From Siphonodentalium dalli (Eukaryota; Mollusca; Scaphopoda; Gadilida; Siphonodentaliidae), in assembly GCA_032622095.1 (NCBI GenBank), contig CP136067.1:174442556-174506555 (forward strand): DNA of 64,000 nt, written 5' to 3'. The position numbers and the translations under genes were made by a program. Every line of letters begins with the position of its first letter. The first letter of the stretch is position 1. Below are positions 33,101-40,429 of the stretch, piece after piece. The notes beneath the pieces were generated by a model that searched no databases, was not told the DNA's origin, and was given only the letters and a program-made list of their open reading frames with translations.

Positions 33101-35760
33101 TTCACTTGAGAGAGGGTTGGCATATGATATATTTGCTTTTTATATTGGTAAGAGGCATGGGCTTTTAGCTTTCTAGTGTATTCACTTCACCATCATGACC
33201 ATTTCTGTTACATAAATATTAGAATATTAGAAGATAAAGAGATAAACAACTCGCATGTTGAACGGGACCGTACTCTCACATACAGGTTTGTCGAACGGGA
33301 TTGAACTTCCATAAACAGGTTTGTTGTTAATGTGATACCATAAATGTCAACTACCACTTTTATTTAACGGTGAAGATTATCTATCATATGATGACGCTGC
33401 TGGCATCTTAAGCATGTGCTATGGAATTCATTCTACTGAACTTAATTTTCGTTGCGACTATTTCAAATTATACCGATTTCGATATTTGAATGATATGGTA
33501 GAAAATGTTAAATATGAATTGCATATCCGTGCATATATATGTCCTGTCATTTATATGGACTTTCTGAAATCACCTGAATATGGCAACAAAAATGACCATT
33601 TGGTCTTTATTGGACTCGGTTCTACATATTCCGTGGATATTCTAGCAACTTGAATTAGCACTATATATATTAGTGATGTCTAATTGTTATAACTAATGTT
33701 GTTACAACAGGAAATAAGAATCCCTCAATGCGTTTATAAAACAGAACGTTATCTCCCCAGTTAAATAAAGAAATTCGCTATGAACTGGTGGGTTGACATG
33801 TGAATATCATGATAGATAATTTGACTCACAGATAGGAAACAAAGTGCTGATAATGCTGTGCTATTGTCGAATGTGTGATTGTTAACATTCGTGGGAGTAA
33901 TTCAACAAGGCGTCAAGAAGGTGCCACTGAAGGATTCTATTATCGTCAGTCACTGTCTGTTATTCCAATCTCTCCTGTGCATCAGCTTGTTTCTCTCTTC
34001 TATACGTGCAAATTTCACTGTCCTCTTCTGGATATTCAGCATTTCATCTCTATGTATTTACAATCACATCATCTAACATCACTGCTATAAACTATTTCTT
34101 TCCATGATCTATATATACTTACATGAACTAATGGTATAACTTCACGACACCAGATAACCAACAGCCAACTTTGGCACAAATCGAGACAAAACGTGTTCAA
34201 ATTAAATACAAGAGTTTCTATAAGCAATTAGGCTATTTTCATTGATTGGTACAGCTAACAGTCTGATACATTTGCAGTAGAATAGTGGTTTGAAATCATT
34301 ATAGTGATAGCTGATAAAATATTCACGTGTTTGAGTAAATTAAATCAAACAAAATTACCATTTCATAGTCACCATTGTTATGAATCGAAAATCTTGTGCA
34401 GAACACATATATTTAATTTAAACTATAATGACAGCAAATTTGGTTCATTTGCCAATTCAGACAATATTTCCATTTCATATCCAGCCATATTGATACTATA
34501 AAAATCACATAATATTGTGTATATCTCCCACTTTTAAAATTGAAAATAACCAATATGTCTGGCTTCGTTTCAGCAGAACTTCACCTTCATATAGAGGTGA
34601 GTACTCGATGTACAATCCAATGGGGGGACACTACTACATGTAGCCCCTCTTTTGCTGCAGCTTGCCAGTGTAGACTTCCTCATCCTCCGGTAAATATCTA
34701 TATACCTTATCCTTCAGATGTATTTCTGAGTAATAGTATTTGTAAAGATACAATGCTGAAAGATTTCAACAAAAATCATCATATGACAACAGTTTCTACA
34801 TAGTGATACTGGTCCGATTTTTGCACCAGGCCATTCTCTTTTGGATGATGTCGATGTGCTTGGACAATGAGTCCAATAAAGAAATTAACCCAAATTGCTT
34901 ACTCTGGGGTAATGAAATTCGAATTAATTTGACTATAACATTCACTTTCCAAAACTTCACGATATCTTAAAAATTATAAACATTGGATGCATTTTATAAG
35001 ATGATGGCGAATGTGAGCAAAATGCAAACTTGTTTTCAAATCAACATGTCACGAAAGTTCTGACTTAATTACAGAATCATTCGGATTGAAATGAACTTCC
35101 ACCATTATTTTGTCGTCATGAAATTGAGCAATATCACTAACTATGTGTACAAAATATAACTTTCCGAAAAATATGGTATTTTGATAACGACATCAGAAAT
35201 ACATCAAGTTCATTCCGCCCATGATCCCGTCCCACCTTCCATTTCCCATCCGTTTCTGCTTATTTGTCCTGATTTTCTAATCCTTCTTTTCTATCTTCAG
35301 AAATTAACCAAGAGAATCCAAACTAAAAAGAGCCACTAACTATTTCTTCACCCATAGCTGCAGTTTTGAGATTTAGTGTGGTTGCTCATAGATAGAAAAC
35401 ACGCTGTACAAATTCTCTATTTAACTACGCGTGTATTGATTCAATTGATATACAGACTGTTACGATATGTAAATAACACATAATAAATAAATGACTAATA
35501 CAACCGCATAACTTGCACCATTTTCATATTTCGGAGTAAAACTGTAGAATTCAGTGGACAATTTCATGTCCCAATACGACAAATTTGATTTAATTTACAT
35601 AATGGCGTTTGGTTTGGAACTCTACCAGAACCCTTTGTCCTTTTGGTTATGGATAACGCTTGGCCCCATACTAATATTTGTTCTTTTATCTCCCTTTACA
35701 GCTTATAATACTGGATATTACTACCTTGATGACGGCTCTAACTATTATTCATACCACTGA
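2243..35760 (+). CDS. C21orf58: Gene 1: C21orf58-like (DUF4587) gene, 11 exon positions
   Basis: Spliced model: 2243-2287, 9470-9518, 15508-15584, 17060-17258, 19732-19958, 20524-20596, one of five exons 7a-7e, 30509-30585, 32678-32728, 34574-34596, 35702-35760. Every junction is GT-AG and every phase matches; with exon 7a or 7b the coding length is 966 nt, 322 aa. Order of features matches the human C21orf58 protein as I remember it (also about 320 aa): N-terminal helix with KLxxER, RRxxLLxxIR helix, IIxP..PP..IIQQ segment, K-x-D-M-x-E then a hydrophobic stretch and QNxQ (the DUF4587 signature), then ARP and poly-His. Family function is not established to my knowledge; no signal peptide or membrane segment is seen, so probably intracellular. 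Family identity is strong; start and isoform structure need transcripts. Confidence 0.88.
2585..3404 (+). mobile_element. Interspersed repeat with a second element nested inside
   Basis: The outer repeat (aagtcacagccattttcc to aaaccgccatgtggctttc) has relatives at 43980-44330 (reverse) and 45570-45990. At about 2858-3363 it is interrupted by an element with ends ttaaagacacggttggcc and ggccgcacatgcctttaat, whose relatives are at 59928-60424 and 57806-58170. The uninterrupted 44-kb copy shows the junction. Confidence 0.7.
3640..3910 (-). repeat. Interspersed repeat shared with 46.64-46.90 kb
   Basis: Matches the plus strand of 46640-46905 in reverse orientation (cacgaaagtaacgaca, aactctagacaccagaaac, tcgcagaaatgtaatctg). 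Confidence 0.7.
3946..4400 (-). repeat. Interspersed repeat shared with 21.4-21.97 kb
   Basis: Reverse-complement relative of 21370-21975: both hold a TA/CA microsatellite flanked by ctactcccccacccaatcac and cgactgtattgggagagggg. Confidence 0.75.
4060..4118. repeat. (TA)n microsatellite
   Basis: Uninterrupted TA run of about 28 units inside the interspersed repeat. Confidence 0.95.
4425..4580 (+). repeat. Interspersed repeat shared with 46.04-46.20 kb
   Basis: Shares gtatccgcaggtcg, caccccacggcaaac and acccctcgcagtggggcggt with the reverse strand of 46040-46200. Confidence 0.7.
5850..6155 (+). mobile_element. MITE family M1, copy with internal deletion
   Basis: Same ends and internal motif (gcgcgggccacagtgaaaac) as 1272-1640, shorter in the middle. 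Confidence 0.8.
6251..6408 (+). repeat. 50-bp minisatellite, about 3 copies
   Basis: Unit ccataactctgatatatatg...gccgcgtatataatgcca repeats at 6251, 6301 and 6351. Confidence 0.9.
8408..8875 (-). mobile_element. MITE family M1, inverted variant copy
   Basis: Runs from agcctgttctcgtgaaaata to gcacgaggatatgt in reverse orientation. It contains an extra inverted-repeat block (8408-8716) whose two ends, agcctgttctcg and cgagaacaggct, are perfect inverted copies. Confidence 0.75.
9282..9412. repeat. Fold-back just upstream of exon 2
   Basis: Arms aactcgttcccagtttatag and ctataaactggagacgagtt with nested inverted aattta blocks; ends 58 bases before exon 2. Confidence 0.8.
9470..9518 (+). CDS. C21orf58: Gene 1 exon 2
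   Basis: Strong acceptor (pyrimidine-rich ctctttctcgttgcag) and donor (CTCA|gtaagt). 49 nt, enters in phase 0 and leaves in phase 1. Reads KLANERSKIDRSDTPL, a charged helix start; the split codon A|GT gives Ser at the junction with exon 3. The KLxxER motif matches the N-terminal helix of C21orf58 proteins. Confidence 0.82.
9629..9768 (+). repeat. ~50-bp tandem repeat, 3 copies
   Basis: Unit cgatctgttagctgctat...catgcagtggttgagct; reads open as a repeated peptide (CYLELMQWLS) but has no splice or start support, so taken as non-coding. Confidence 0.8.
9765..10280. mobile_element. 516-bp fold-back element
   Basis: Arms of about 220 bases: agatcatgccatgaatctct at the left, agagattcatggcatgatct at the right, with matching aaacctgggaactttttgaa / ttcaaaaagttcccaggttt. 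It interrupts the 50-bp tandem repeat, which resumes after it. A partial relative lies at 48870-48955. Confidence 0.88.
12150..12440 (+). repeat. Interspersed repeat shared with 15.64-15.90 kb
   Basis: Both copies share ctttccatacactcccaaga, gtatcaaacatgt and aacagcgatatc. Confidence 0.75.
12583..13103. mobile_element. piggyBac-like MITE with two hairpins
   Basis: TTAA at both ends, terminal repeats cactttcatgacgggagct / agctcatgtcatgaaagg. Contains the palindrome module at 12632-12700 and 12988-13055, separated by a T-rich spacer of repeated ttctttaacaatttt. Confidence 0.8.
14955..15350 (+). repeat. Interspersed repeat shared with 39.5-39.9 kb
   Basis: Similar to 39517-39870 over at least 330 bases (gtgatgtgaaacactcc, ccgtcattcttatatat, gatgttttgtgtggaggtac). 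Both copies have a long open frame, yet differ by frameshifts, so probably a dead element. Confidence 0.75.
15508..15584 (+). CDS. C21orf58: Gene 1 exon 3 (RRQELLDKIR helix)
   Basis: 77 nt between ttttcag and gtatgt; phase 1 to phase 0. Reads IDDTENNLKYQQAVFRRQEL then LDKIR, a basic amphipathic helix corresponding to the LKRRRDLLQRLR helix of human C21orf58. Its last 21 coding bases plus about 65 bases of intron are duplicated at 16149-16235 (see findings). Confidence 0.88.
15640..16145 (+). repeat. Composite interspersed repeats in intron 3
   Basis: The first part matches 12150-12440. The second part (15945-16148) matches 17340-17404 plus 17861-18010, and carries the uninterrupted form of the site occupied by the 17.4-kb element. 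Confidence 0.75.
16146..16169 (+). pseudogene. Duplicated exon-3 3' end; possible 24-nt cassette
   Basis: A second copy of the end of exon 3 and its donor lies 585 bases downstream. It is fused to an interspersed repeat whose 'ccatcag' supplies an AG just before it. cag|TTG..AGG|gtatgt would be a 24-nt, phase 0-0 exon encoding LELLDKIR, adding one more turn-repeat of the helix between exons 3 and 4 without a frameshift. No pyrimidine tract is obvious, so it may be a dead fragment. Confidence 0.4.
16427..16658 (+). repeat. 25-bp tandem repeat, about 9 copies
   Basis: Unit cgaacattggttaagacata plus ccaaa, head to tail with no spacers. Confidence 0.95.
17060..17258 (+). CDS. C21orf58: Gene 1 exon 4
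   Basis: 199 nt after a T-rich acceptor (ttttttttcag); phase 0 to phase 1, donor CAG|gtaaac. Starts TEQLMNQGDYRARSNTPRRR, finishing the basic helix begun in exon 3, then turns into a Pro/Ser/Tyr/Arg-rich low-complexity segment (PSPLPPPSRR, YTNRYYTKSY) ending GDITNRDRP. Probably disordered linker. Confidence 0.9.
17405..17860. mobile_element. MITE with ~37-bp perfect terminal repeats and two hairpins
   Basis: Ends tgtgacccgccatatcaaat and the exact reverse complement (to tgtgaccc on the other strand), flanked by TA (or ATAT). It carries the palindrome module at 17455-17525 and 17743-17812. The related repeat at 15.99 kb shows the empty site. Confidence 0.9.
18306..18450. repeat. Fold-back in intron 4
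   Basis: Arms ggatctcacataagtttcta.. and ..cgagtgtgagatacc, with ttgagccgaggtttaccgaggctcaa at the centre. Confidence 0.75.
18652..18870 (+). repeat. Interspersed repeat family J
   Basis: Relatives at 21150-21360, 55117-55280, 62130-62255 and (reverse, split by a MITE) 22220-22800. Shared: gtatacattggaatggtcta and ttcagataataagttcaaca. Confidence 0.7.
19732..19958 (+). CDS. C21orf58: Gene 1 exon 5 (poly-Gln / Pro)
   Basis: 227 nt, phase 1 to phase 0 (split codon G|CT, Ala). Begins AYGQNVEQPQPYQQLQ, followed by an imperfect poly-Gln tract of mixed CAA/CAG codons broken by single prolines, then PYPLPQQ, KIIPPLPPVMQQPQIIQ and IIQQ. The KIIPP...IIQQ part matches the IILP..P..IIQQ segment of human C21orf58. 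The opposite strand reads as poly-Val, which is a shadow. Confidence 0.92.
20524..20596 (+). CDS. C21orf58: Gene 1 exon 6
   Basis: 73 nt, acceptor acaacag, donor GGAG|gtatgt; phase 0 to phase 1. Reads VPQPVYQNLMPQQQQQ then SKSHFDKG. It ends one base into the Asp/Glu codon that each exon 7 version completes. K-G-D-M here corresponds to K-E-D-M in the human protein, so exon 6 joins exon 7 directly. Confidence 0.9.
20671..20800. repeat. Fold-back in intron 6
   Basis: Arms beginning atgacttgcagatcgattt and ending aaatcgatctgcaagtcat are inverted copies of about 55 bases with a small loop. It lies in the intron between exon 6 and the exon 7 array. Confidence 0.8.
21055..21098. repeat. (GA)n microsatellite
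   Basis: GAGAGA run of about 44 bases. Confidence 0.95.
21370..21975 (+). repeat. Interspersed repeat with TA/CA microsatellite
   Basis: Reverse relative of 3946-4400; the 21.68-21.84 kb part is a mixed ATAC/TATA microsatellite. Confidence 0.75.
22248..22612. mobile_element. piggyBac-like MITE with two hairpins, inserted in a family J repeat
   Basis: TTAA both sides; ends ccctttacccaacagaacg and cgttctgttgggtaaaggg are perfect inverted repeats. Palindrome module near 22388-22460 and 22514-22583. Flanks tcgtttg and acttattatctgaac rejoin the family J sequence seen at 62.2 kb. Confidence 0.9.
23397..23611. repeat. 215-bp near-perfect palindrome before exon 7a
   Basis: Arms of about 100 bases run from acagtaattctctaagtaat to the reverse complement ending attactgt. 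A shorter relative lies at 29073-29225. The RNA would form a very long hairpin ending 44 bases before exon 7a. Confidence 0.9.
23655..23743 (+). CDS. C21orf58: Gene 1 exon 7a (DUF4587 helix, version a)
   Basis: 89 nt, phase 1 in, phase 0 out, bounded by tgtcag and TCG|gtaata. Encodes (D)MFEMMMMQSVQ, then MGQNMMQEMMLNQMPPQS. QSVQ sits at the family's QNAQ position. The acceptor has almost no pyrimidine tract and lies 44 bases after a 215-bp palindrome. Closest to 7b: same length and same QS|gta end. Confidence 0.88.
24034..24122 (+). CDS. C21orf58: Gene 1 exon 7b (DUF4587 helix, version b)
   Basis: 89 nt, phase 1 to 0, bounded by ggccag and TCG|gtatac. Encodes (E)FMTMMMMQSMQ, then VNQAMWQRMMIERLPNQS. 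The frame stays open and the Met/Gln spacing is kept, but Glu at position 3 is Thr and a Trp appears, making it the most diverged helix. An internal CAG|gtaaac at 24066-24073 could act as a cryptic donor. Confidence 0.85.
24881..24993 (+). CDS. C21orf58: Gene 1 exon 7c (DUF4587 helix, version c)
   Basis: 113 nt, phase 1 to 0, bounded by taccag and GAG|gttaaa. Encodes (D)FMEMMMMQNVQ, then MNQTVMQQLMMDRMPQ and a tail TNRSSCNFCE with two cysteines. The helix is nearly identical to 7d, and the last bases with the weak donor are shared too, so 7c and 7d are the most recent duplicates. Confidence 0.9.
25166..25651. mobile_element. piggyBac-like MITE between exons 7c and 7d
   Basis: TTAA both sides; terminal repeats ccctttcagtgccagg / cctggcactgaaagg. 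It has one palindrome module (25217-25285) and an AT-rich tail. Confidence 0.88.
26026..26165 (+). CDS. C21orf58: Gene 1 exon 7d (DUF4587 helix, version d)
   Basis: 140 nt, phase 1 to 0, bounded by ctgtag and GAG|gttaaa. Encodes (D)FMEMMMMQSVQ, then MNQAVMQQLMMDRMPQ and a tail RGGGGAPSCSGSSCATSCE: a GC-rich Gly run followed by three cysteines. Differs from 7c by two residues in the helix, but its tail is nine residues longer. Confidence 0.9.
26428..26793 (+). mobile_element. MITE family M1, copy between exons 7d and 7e
   Basis: Full-length copy with the standard ends, sitting in the exon 7 array intron. Confidence 0.85.
28308..28591 (+). CDS. C21orf58: Gene 1 exon 7e (DUF4587 helix with Cys-rich tail)
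   Basis: 284 nt, phase 1 to 0, bounded by tttggtag and ATT|gtacgt. Encodes (D)FLEMMAIQNVQ, then QHQSMMQEVMMNSVG and a 64-residue tail with twelve cysteines in CC, CxC and CxxC spacing mixed with prolines (for example CCAPPPMCCAPQPMSC). Gives the longest product, 387 aa. The long reverse-strand reading frame over this exon is a shadow. Confidence 0.9.
28592..30508 (+). other. Intron after exon 7e
   Basis: Apart from the palindrome at 29073-29225, AT-rich unique sequence with no further copy of the DUF4587 exon visible. Confidence 0.6.
29073..29225. repeat. Shorter relative of the palindrome, after exon 7e
   Basis: Same family as 23397-23611 (acagtaat..., atgggtaacttttcaggatt, cattcatcggaaagctct) but with part of one arm deleted. 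It still folds on itself and would also pair with the 23.4-kb copy. It lies between exon 7e and exon 8. Confidence 0.85.
30509..30585 (+). CDS. C21orf58: Gene 1 exon 8 (poly-His)
   Basis: 77 nt after a good acceptor (ttctacatctttacag), donor GACGT|gtaagt; phase 0 to phase 2. Reads ARPMHHHHQQPNPVVHHYQS then LPALD. ARP followed by poly-His matches the same order in human C21orf58 after its DUF4587 helix. All five exon 7 versions join it in frame. Joined straight to exon 6 it runs into TAA after 11 codons. Confidence 0.9.
30834..31183 (+). mobile_element. MITE family M1, copy in intron 8
   Basis: Standard ends. The sequence attgtacaactatat occurs immediately on both sides, consistent with a target-site duplication. 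Confidence 0.85.
32678..32728 (+). CDS. C21orf58: Gene 1 exon 9 (poly-Pro)
   Basis: 51 nt, acceptor gtttttctctcttcaag, donor GATAC|gtaagt; phase 2 to phase 2. Reads APHPPPPPPPVMPVVD: a seven-proline run that could bind SH3 or WW domains, though that is only a general property of such runs. Confidence 0.85.
34574..34596 (+). CDS. C21orf58: Gene 1 exon 10 (23 nt, tandem acceptor)
   Basis: Micro-exon after ttcgtttcag, donor TATAGAG|gtgagt; phase 2 to phase 1. Reads (T)RTSPSYR. The acceptor is cagcag (34571-34576), a NAGNAG site: using the second AG drops one Arg in frame. If the following intron is retained the frame continues for 15 codons to TAG at 34641. Confidence 0.75.
35702..35760 (+). 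CDS. C21orf58: Gene 1 exon 11 (terminal, stop codon)
   Basis: Follows tctccctttacag; phase 1 start (G|CT, Ala) gives AYNTGYYYLDDGSNYYSYH and TGA at 35758-35760. The Tyr-rich tail and phase match, plus an AATAAA 139 bases after the stop, make it a convincing last exon. Confidence 0.82.
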
Positions 35761-35898
35761 ATTCACGGACCAGAGTCTCAGTGAACTCTGCTAGGAATGA
35801 ACATGTGCTTCATCAGGCGATGGTTGCGAAATTGGAGAGTCACACTGGACCTCTATGTCAATTGGGCATATATATCATCGTCTTAAGTGCCTCGTGGA

Positions 35899-35904
35899 AA
35901 TAAA
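35899..35904 (+). terminator. Poly(A) signal of gene 1
   Basis: Canonical AATAAA in the 3' flank of exon 11, with an A-run of nine at about 35929-35937. It implies a 3' UTR of about 170 bases. Confidence 0.75.
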
Positions 35905-36823
35905 GTTCTATGTGCCATATTTCTATAAAAAAAAAACTTAGTCCTTCCTGGTTCTGTATGTCAATGAACAGCTTTTTTGTGAACTGACTTAATTTCGTAT
36001 TTATTTTACTTGAAATGTGAAGGATTTGATTGTCATAATCTTGATGCTATAAGGTTATTTTTATTTGCCATAATTTGTTATTGCCCCAAACTTTCCGCCA
36101 TTTCTGCATCAATCACGATACTGGCCGTGAGGAAAAACAATAGAACACGCTTTGGTACATCAACATTACTAAAGCGAGGATCAAAATATAAAGAGAAATT
36201 TTTTAACTGGCATTTGCCTTATTCATAAAAAAAATATGAAAAGTTATCAACTCAGTGACAAAAGTCAGTCAAACTATGGCGTGCGGTTTTGGGGCTTACA
36301 TAAATTGTTTGTTTAAATATTATATATCTTCGTTATTTTTCATTGTTACAAGCCATAAAATGCGCCTTAGCATATATCAAACTTAGCAAGTGGTACAATA
36401 GAAAACTACATTTTTCTTTAGTTCCATCGCCATCGAGGTATTCATTTCAACTTAATTACCAGTGATTCAATTAAACCATCTACAAGACGCTCTTAAATGT
36501 TTTGATAGCCTAGTGAGAAATACATGTGCGTGTCAATGGGTGATGGAGGTAACTACCACCGGTTTTATTCAACCAAATTGTTGAAAGTATATTCCAAATA
36601 CATATATCTATTTGAATCAAGGGGAAAAATTACAGGAATATGATATACATTAATACTGTTAAGGGAGCGCTTGCTAATAGACCATGGTAATATGGCAACA
36701 CAATGTTATTTTCGTTTGTACTTGAATCATAATCATATTGTAAATGTTGACTTCCTCATGACTTGATGGAGAATTTGCCTAAAGACGTGCGATATTTTTT
36801 CATTCTAACGGATCGTCAACACA

Positions 36824-37204
36824 CAGGGGCGCCGGAAGCACCCAAGGGCAGGGGGGGCAGAGCCTACAAAAAGGGCACTTTTCCGCAAAAAAGGGCATTT
36901 TCTCCGCAAACTCGGGAATATAACCATTAATTCATTGTGGCAAAAATCCCTATTTTAATGGTATTTGTCGGTTTTTATGGCCGTTTTGTGATAAAATTGA
37001 CAAAAAAAATAATATTCCTTGTGAAATTGGTGGCATTTGGACCAAAAAAGTCACATTTTGCTATAAAAACACGAGATTAAACACACAAAAAGCATTTTCT
37101 GTCTCCAGAAAAAGGGCAAGTCCTGCCCCCGCTCGCCCCCTTGGTCAAGGGCAGGGGGATCAGCTGCCCCCTCTGCCCCCCCCCCCCCTCTTCCGGCGCC
37201 CCTG
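36824..37204. mobile_element. hAT-like MITE with 8-bp target duplication
   Basis: Ends caggggcgccggaag / cttccggcgcccctg are inverted repeats, flanked on each side by TCAACACA (36816-36823 and 37205-37212). The 8-bp duplication and CAGGGG ends fit the hAT superfamily. No transposase. Confidence 0.9.
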
Positions 37205-38593
37205 TCAACACAGAGAGCAGTTTACCAAAGATTTAAAAAATCAAACTTCAACCACCTATTCATATAGATGCATGACGGTTACCGCATTCGAAAACCATAT
37301 ATTTCATATATGATGTATTACAAATTGGTTTGTATAAATCTTTTCTCTCGCATGTGCGTGAAAATATACTATCTTTTTCGAATTTAAACCTGCCATATTA
37401 GCAGTAAAAATGTGTACGCTATAACCTATACAACCATGCATGCCTTCTATATGCTTAATCCGTCGTCTCTATGTTAATCCCTTAATACTTAACGATTCAT
37501 TTTTTCTTCTTTTGAGATTGTTTTATTTATTATTTGGTGCCATTCCAGTCATGTTGTGAGGAAAATTGTATACCAATAATCACTTGGCCGGATGAACCCA
37601 TGGACGGAAACCCGCCAAAATAGATAAAAGGCACAGAGGTAACAAGTACCGTCCAGAGTCATATCTATAAAAGAAACTGATGTGTGATGTAAGCCATTAC
37701 TCCACACATCCTGATTTGACGATGGTAACCACATCCGTTGTTTAAAGGCATTCTCACAGGGCATGACCAACTACTTCTGTGATTGTCCTGTTTCAAATGG
37801 GATTGGAATGTGACAATGCACCCATCGTGTATATACGTGTAGCTGGAATCACTTGTCATTCAATATCAGAGAAATAAGACACAATGGCATTGTGTGTAGC
37901 AATTAGCTGATTACGATGACATCCGATTTCTTGGGTTTGTTTACACTAAAATTTATTTCTTCCCAAAGATATATAATATAATTGTGCAACACGAAACCAG
38001 TATGTATTTATGGAGAACTAACGGGATGAATACGATTTGGCAACAATCATTAGATACTCATTTAGAGTTATCTCTTCACGCCTGAGTTGAGATCCACTAA
38101 ACCATTAACTGCAAAACGCTACAATTTATTATAAAGGGGAATGTTTCTTCAACGAAATTCGCTACTTGTTACCTCGAGTACTTGTGGTACTCATTAAAGA
38201 TGCTCTCCGATTTGACACAAAATAATTCAGAATTTCCTTAGCTAATGTTCCGCTTGCCAGGCTAAATAAAATGAAAAGTACTTGCAATCACCATCATTCG
38301 TATCACACAGGAATCACAAAAATACAGAAAATCATCCATAAATAATACCTTTTAAACGATCACAAAAGCACATAATTGAATTTTTGTAATTTTTACTAGG
38401 CTGACAAACATTCAAAACTTATTAAACTTGCTCTTTTGAAAGCCGACATCTGGCCATCCATCTATCTATTAATGGTATCATGCCATCCATCTATCTATTA
38501 ATGGCATCATGGTTCCGATATTATTTTCTGGTATATAAAATGTAGATGGTGGTTTTATTGTGTCAAATGGACAGCGCATCTTTAAATCATGGG

Positions 38594-38847
38594 TTAACCC
38601 TTCCATGACTGGAGTTTCCTGAAATTTGGCGAAAACCCAATGCATTTTCTTATGTATATGCGAGCGTCTCATGGGGACCTCGCATATATAAGAATACATT
38701 GGCCTAACAATATTTACATTGACCATGTAAGCCTGTGCATTCTCATATATGCGAGTCTCCATATGGGAGAACAGCATATATAACATAATGTATTGGCACA
38801 GGATATTTTATGCTGTACCAGCGCAGCTCCCGTCATGGAAGGTTTAA
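38594..38847. mobile_element. piggyBac-like MITE, degenerate
   Basis: TTAA at both ends; cccttccatgactggag and the inverted cccgtcatggaagg. Two decayed hairpin modules. Confidence 0.8.
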
Positions 38848-38862
38848 TGGGGGGCTGTTCCC

Positions 38863-39178
38863 TAAATCTTACCATTTATGGGACCATCTCCTTTTATAAT
38901 CAACAGAATATATGCAGCAAATGAATGAATTTGGTCATGAATTAGTGTAAAATACACTCATATGCTAAATGAATGATGCAAATAACATGGTAATTGTAAT
39001 GAAAATGAATTTATGACTGGAGTCATTAATTCATTTTCATTATAAATACCATTTTGTTTGCATCGTTCATATAGCATATGAGTGTATTTTACACTAATCC
39101 ATGACTCAAATTCATTCATTTGCTGCATATATTCTGTTGATTATAAAAGGAGATGGTCCCATAAATGGTCATATTTAG
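38863..39178. repeat. ~315-bp fold-back
   Basis: Arms of about 130 bases from ccatttatgggaccatctcc to ggagatggtcccataaatgg, with matching atatgagtgtattttacact. Confidence 0.9.
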
Positions 39179-39516
39179 TGTACAGTACCCCTTTAAATTA
39201 ATTCCGCTAAGTGATTATTGTTATTATAATGCAATCATATTAAGCTCATCTGTGATACACGTCTGTTATTATTATTCCACCTGATAATAAATGTAGGCTT
39301 CCATATTACTACTAGTTTTTACTTTAATGTGGGCGACAAGCACACATAATCAGCAAACATGAGGCTGATATTATCACAATCTGTGTTTGCCAATTCCCTA
39401 CCCAAATACAAATTTTGGGTAAGTAGGTCGTCTTATCCCTTTCGTTTTCAGTCTTAATTTAAATACAGATATAGATATCCCATGAAATGAAATATATTAT
39501 CACACTCTGAATATTA

Positions 39517-39870
39517 AAGTGATGTGAAACACTCCGGTAGAGTTATCAAATATAAATGGAGAATAATCTTGTTCAAAGTAGTAATTTTTACAAATATTAT
39601 ATCCAAATTGACAACACAACCCGTCATTCTTATATATTCAGTGACTCTCGATGGCGAAATCGTTTTCGTTAGTTTATCGCCGATAGATGCGTCCCGAATC
39701 GAGTAGTAAATATTTACACTTGAGCGTAGTTCAGCCGATGTTTTATAAGGAGTGGTACGGTCGATTTGCTTAAGATTTTCGGCGATGTTAGTAGAATAGT
39801 ACATTCCTCCAACTGGCATAGCGCCTTGATACTAACTATCCGTTTCACGCACCAGAACAAGTACATAATA
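39517..39870 (+). repeat. Second copy of the 15.0-kb repeat
   Basis: See 14955-15350. Confidence 0.75.
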
Positions 39871-40429
39871 TGTCGTTAATAGTATTTTTAAGTTCTTCAT
39901 AAACTGATAATTTAAAAAAATCAACGTATTTTTGCGTGAAAATTGAAGGTATAACTAATTGTTTAATGGATAACATCATACATGTACATTACAGATACAG
40001 ATCAGTATATTAATATGTACATATTAGCAATGTTATCCGGCGATGTCATGGCCACATGGGTTGACAACCTGACATCGCCCTGTAATATATATGGCTGAAT
40101 AATAATTTTTAATCAGACTGACACAAATATTTCCAGTTCTGTGTTTTTTTTCTCTGGTACGCAGGGACTGAGCAAATGAACAACATTTCGACCTGATAAC
40201 GAATGTGAGGAAAAGAATGTTAACCTATCACGATTGGTAAATCTCAGCACAAATTACTGCTACAGACACAGTGTCGTGTACATATACTGTTCAAGTAGTA
40301 GTGCCAATAATATACATTTTCGCGAGATTTAACTACCCTAAGCTTGCACCTATCTGCTCCTTCTTGTCAAATGCTTGCGCTAACATGGTGTGTTCTCATA
40401 TAATCAGCTTAGCTTGTGTAGAACAGGGT

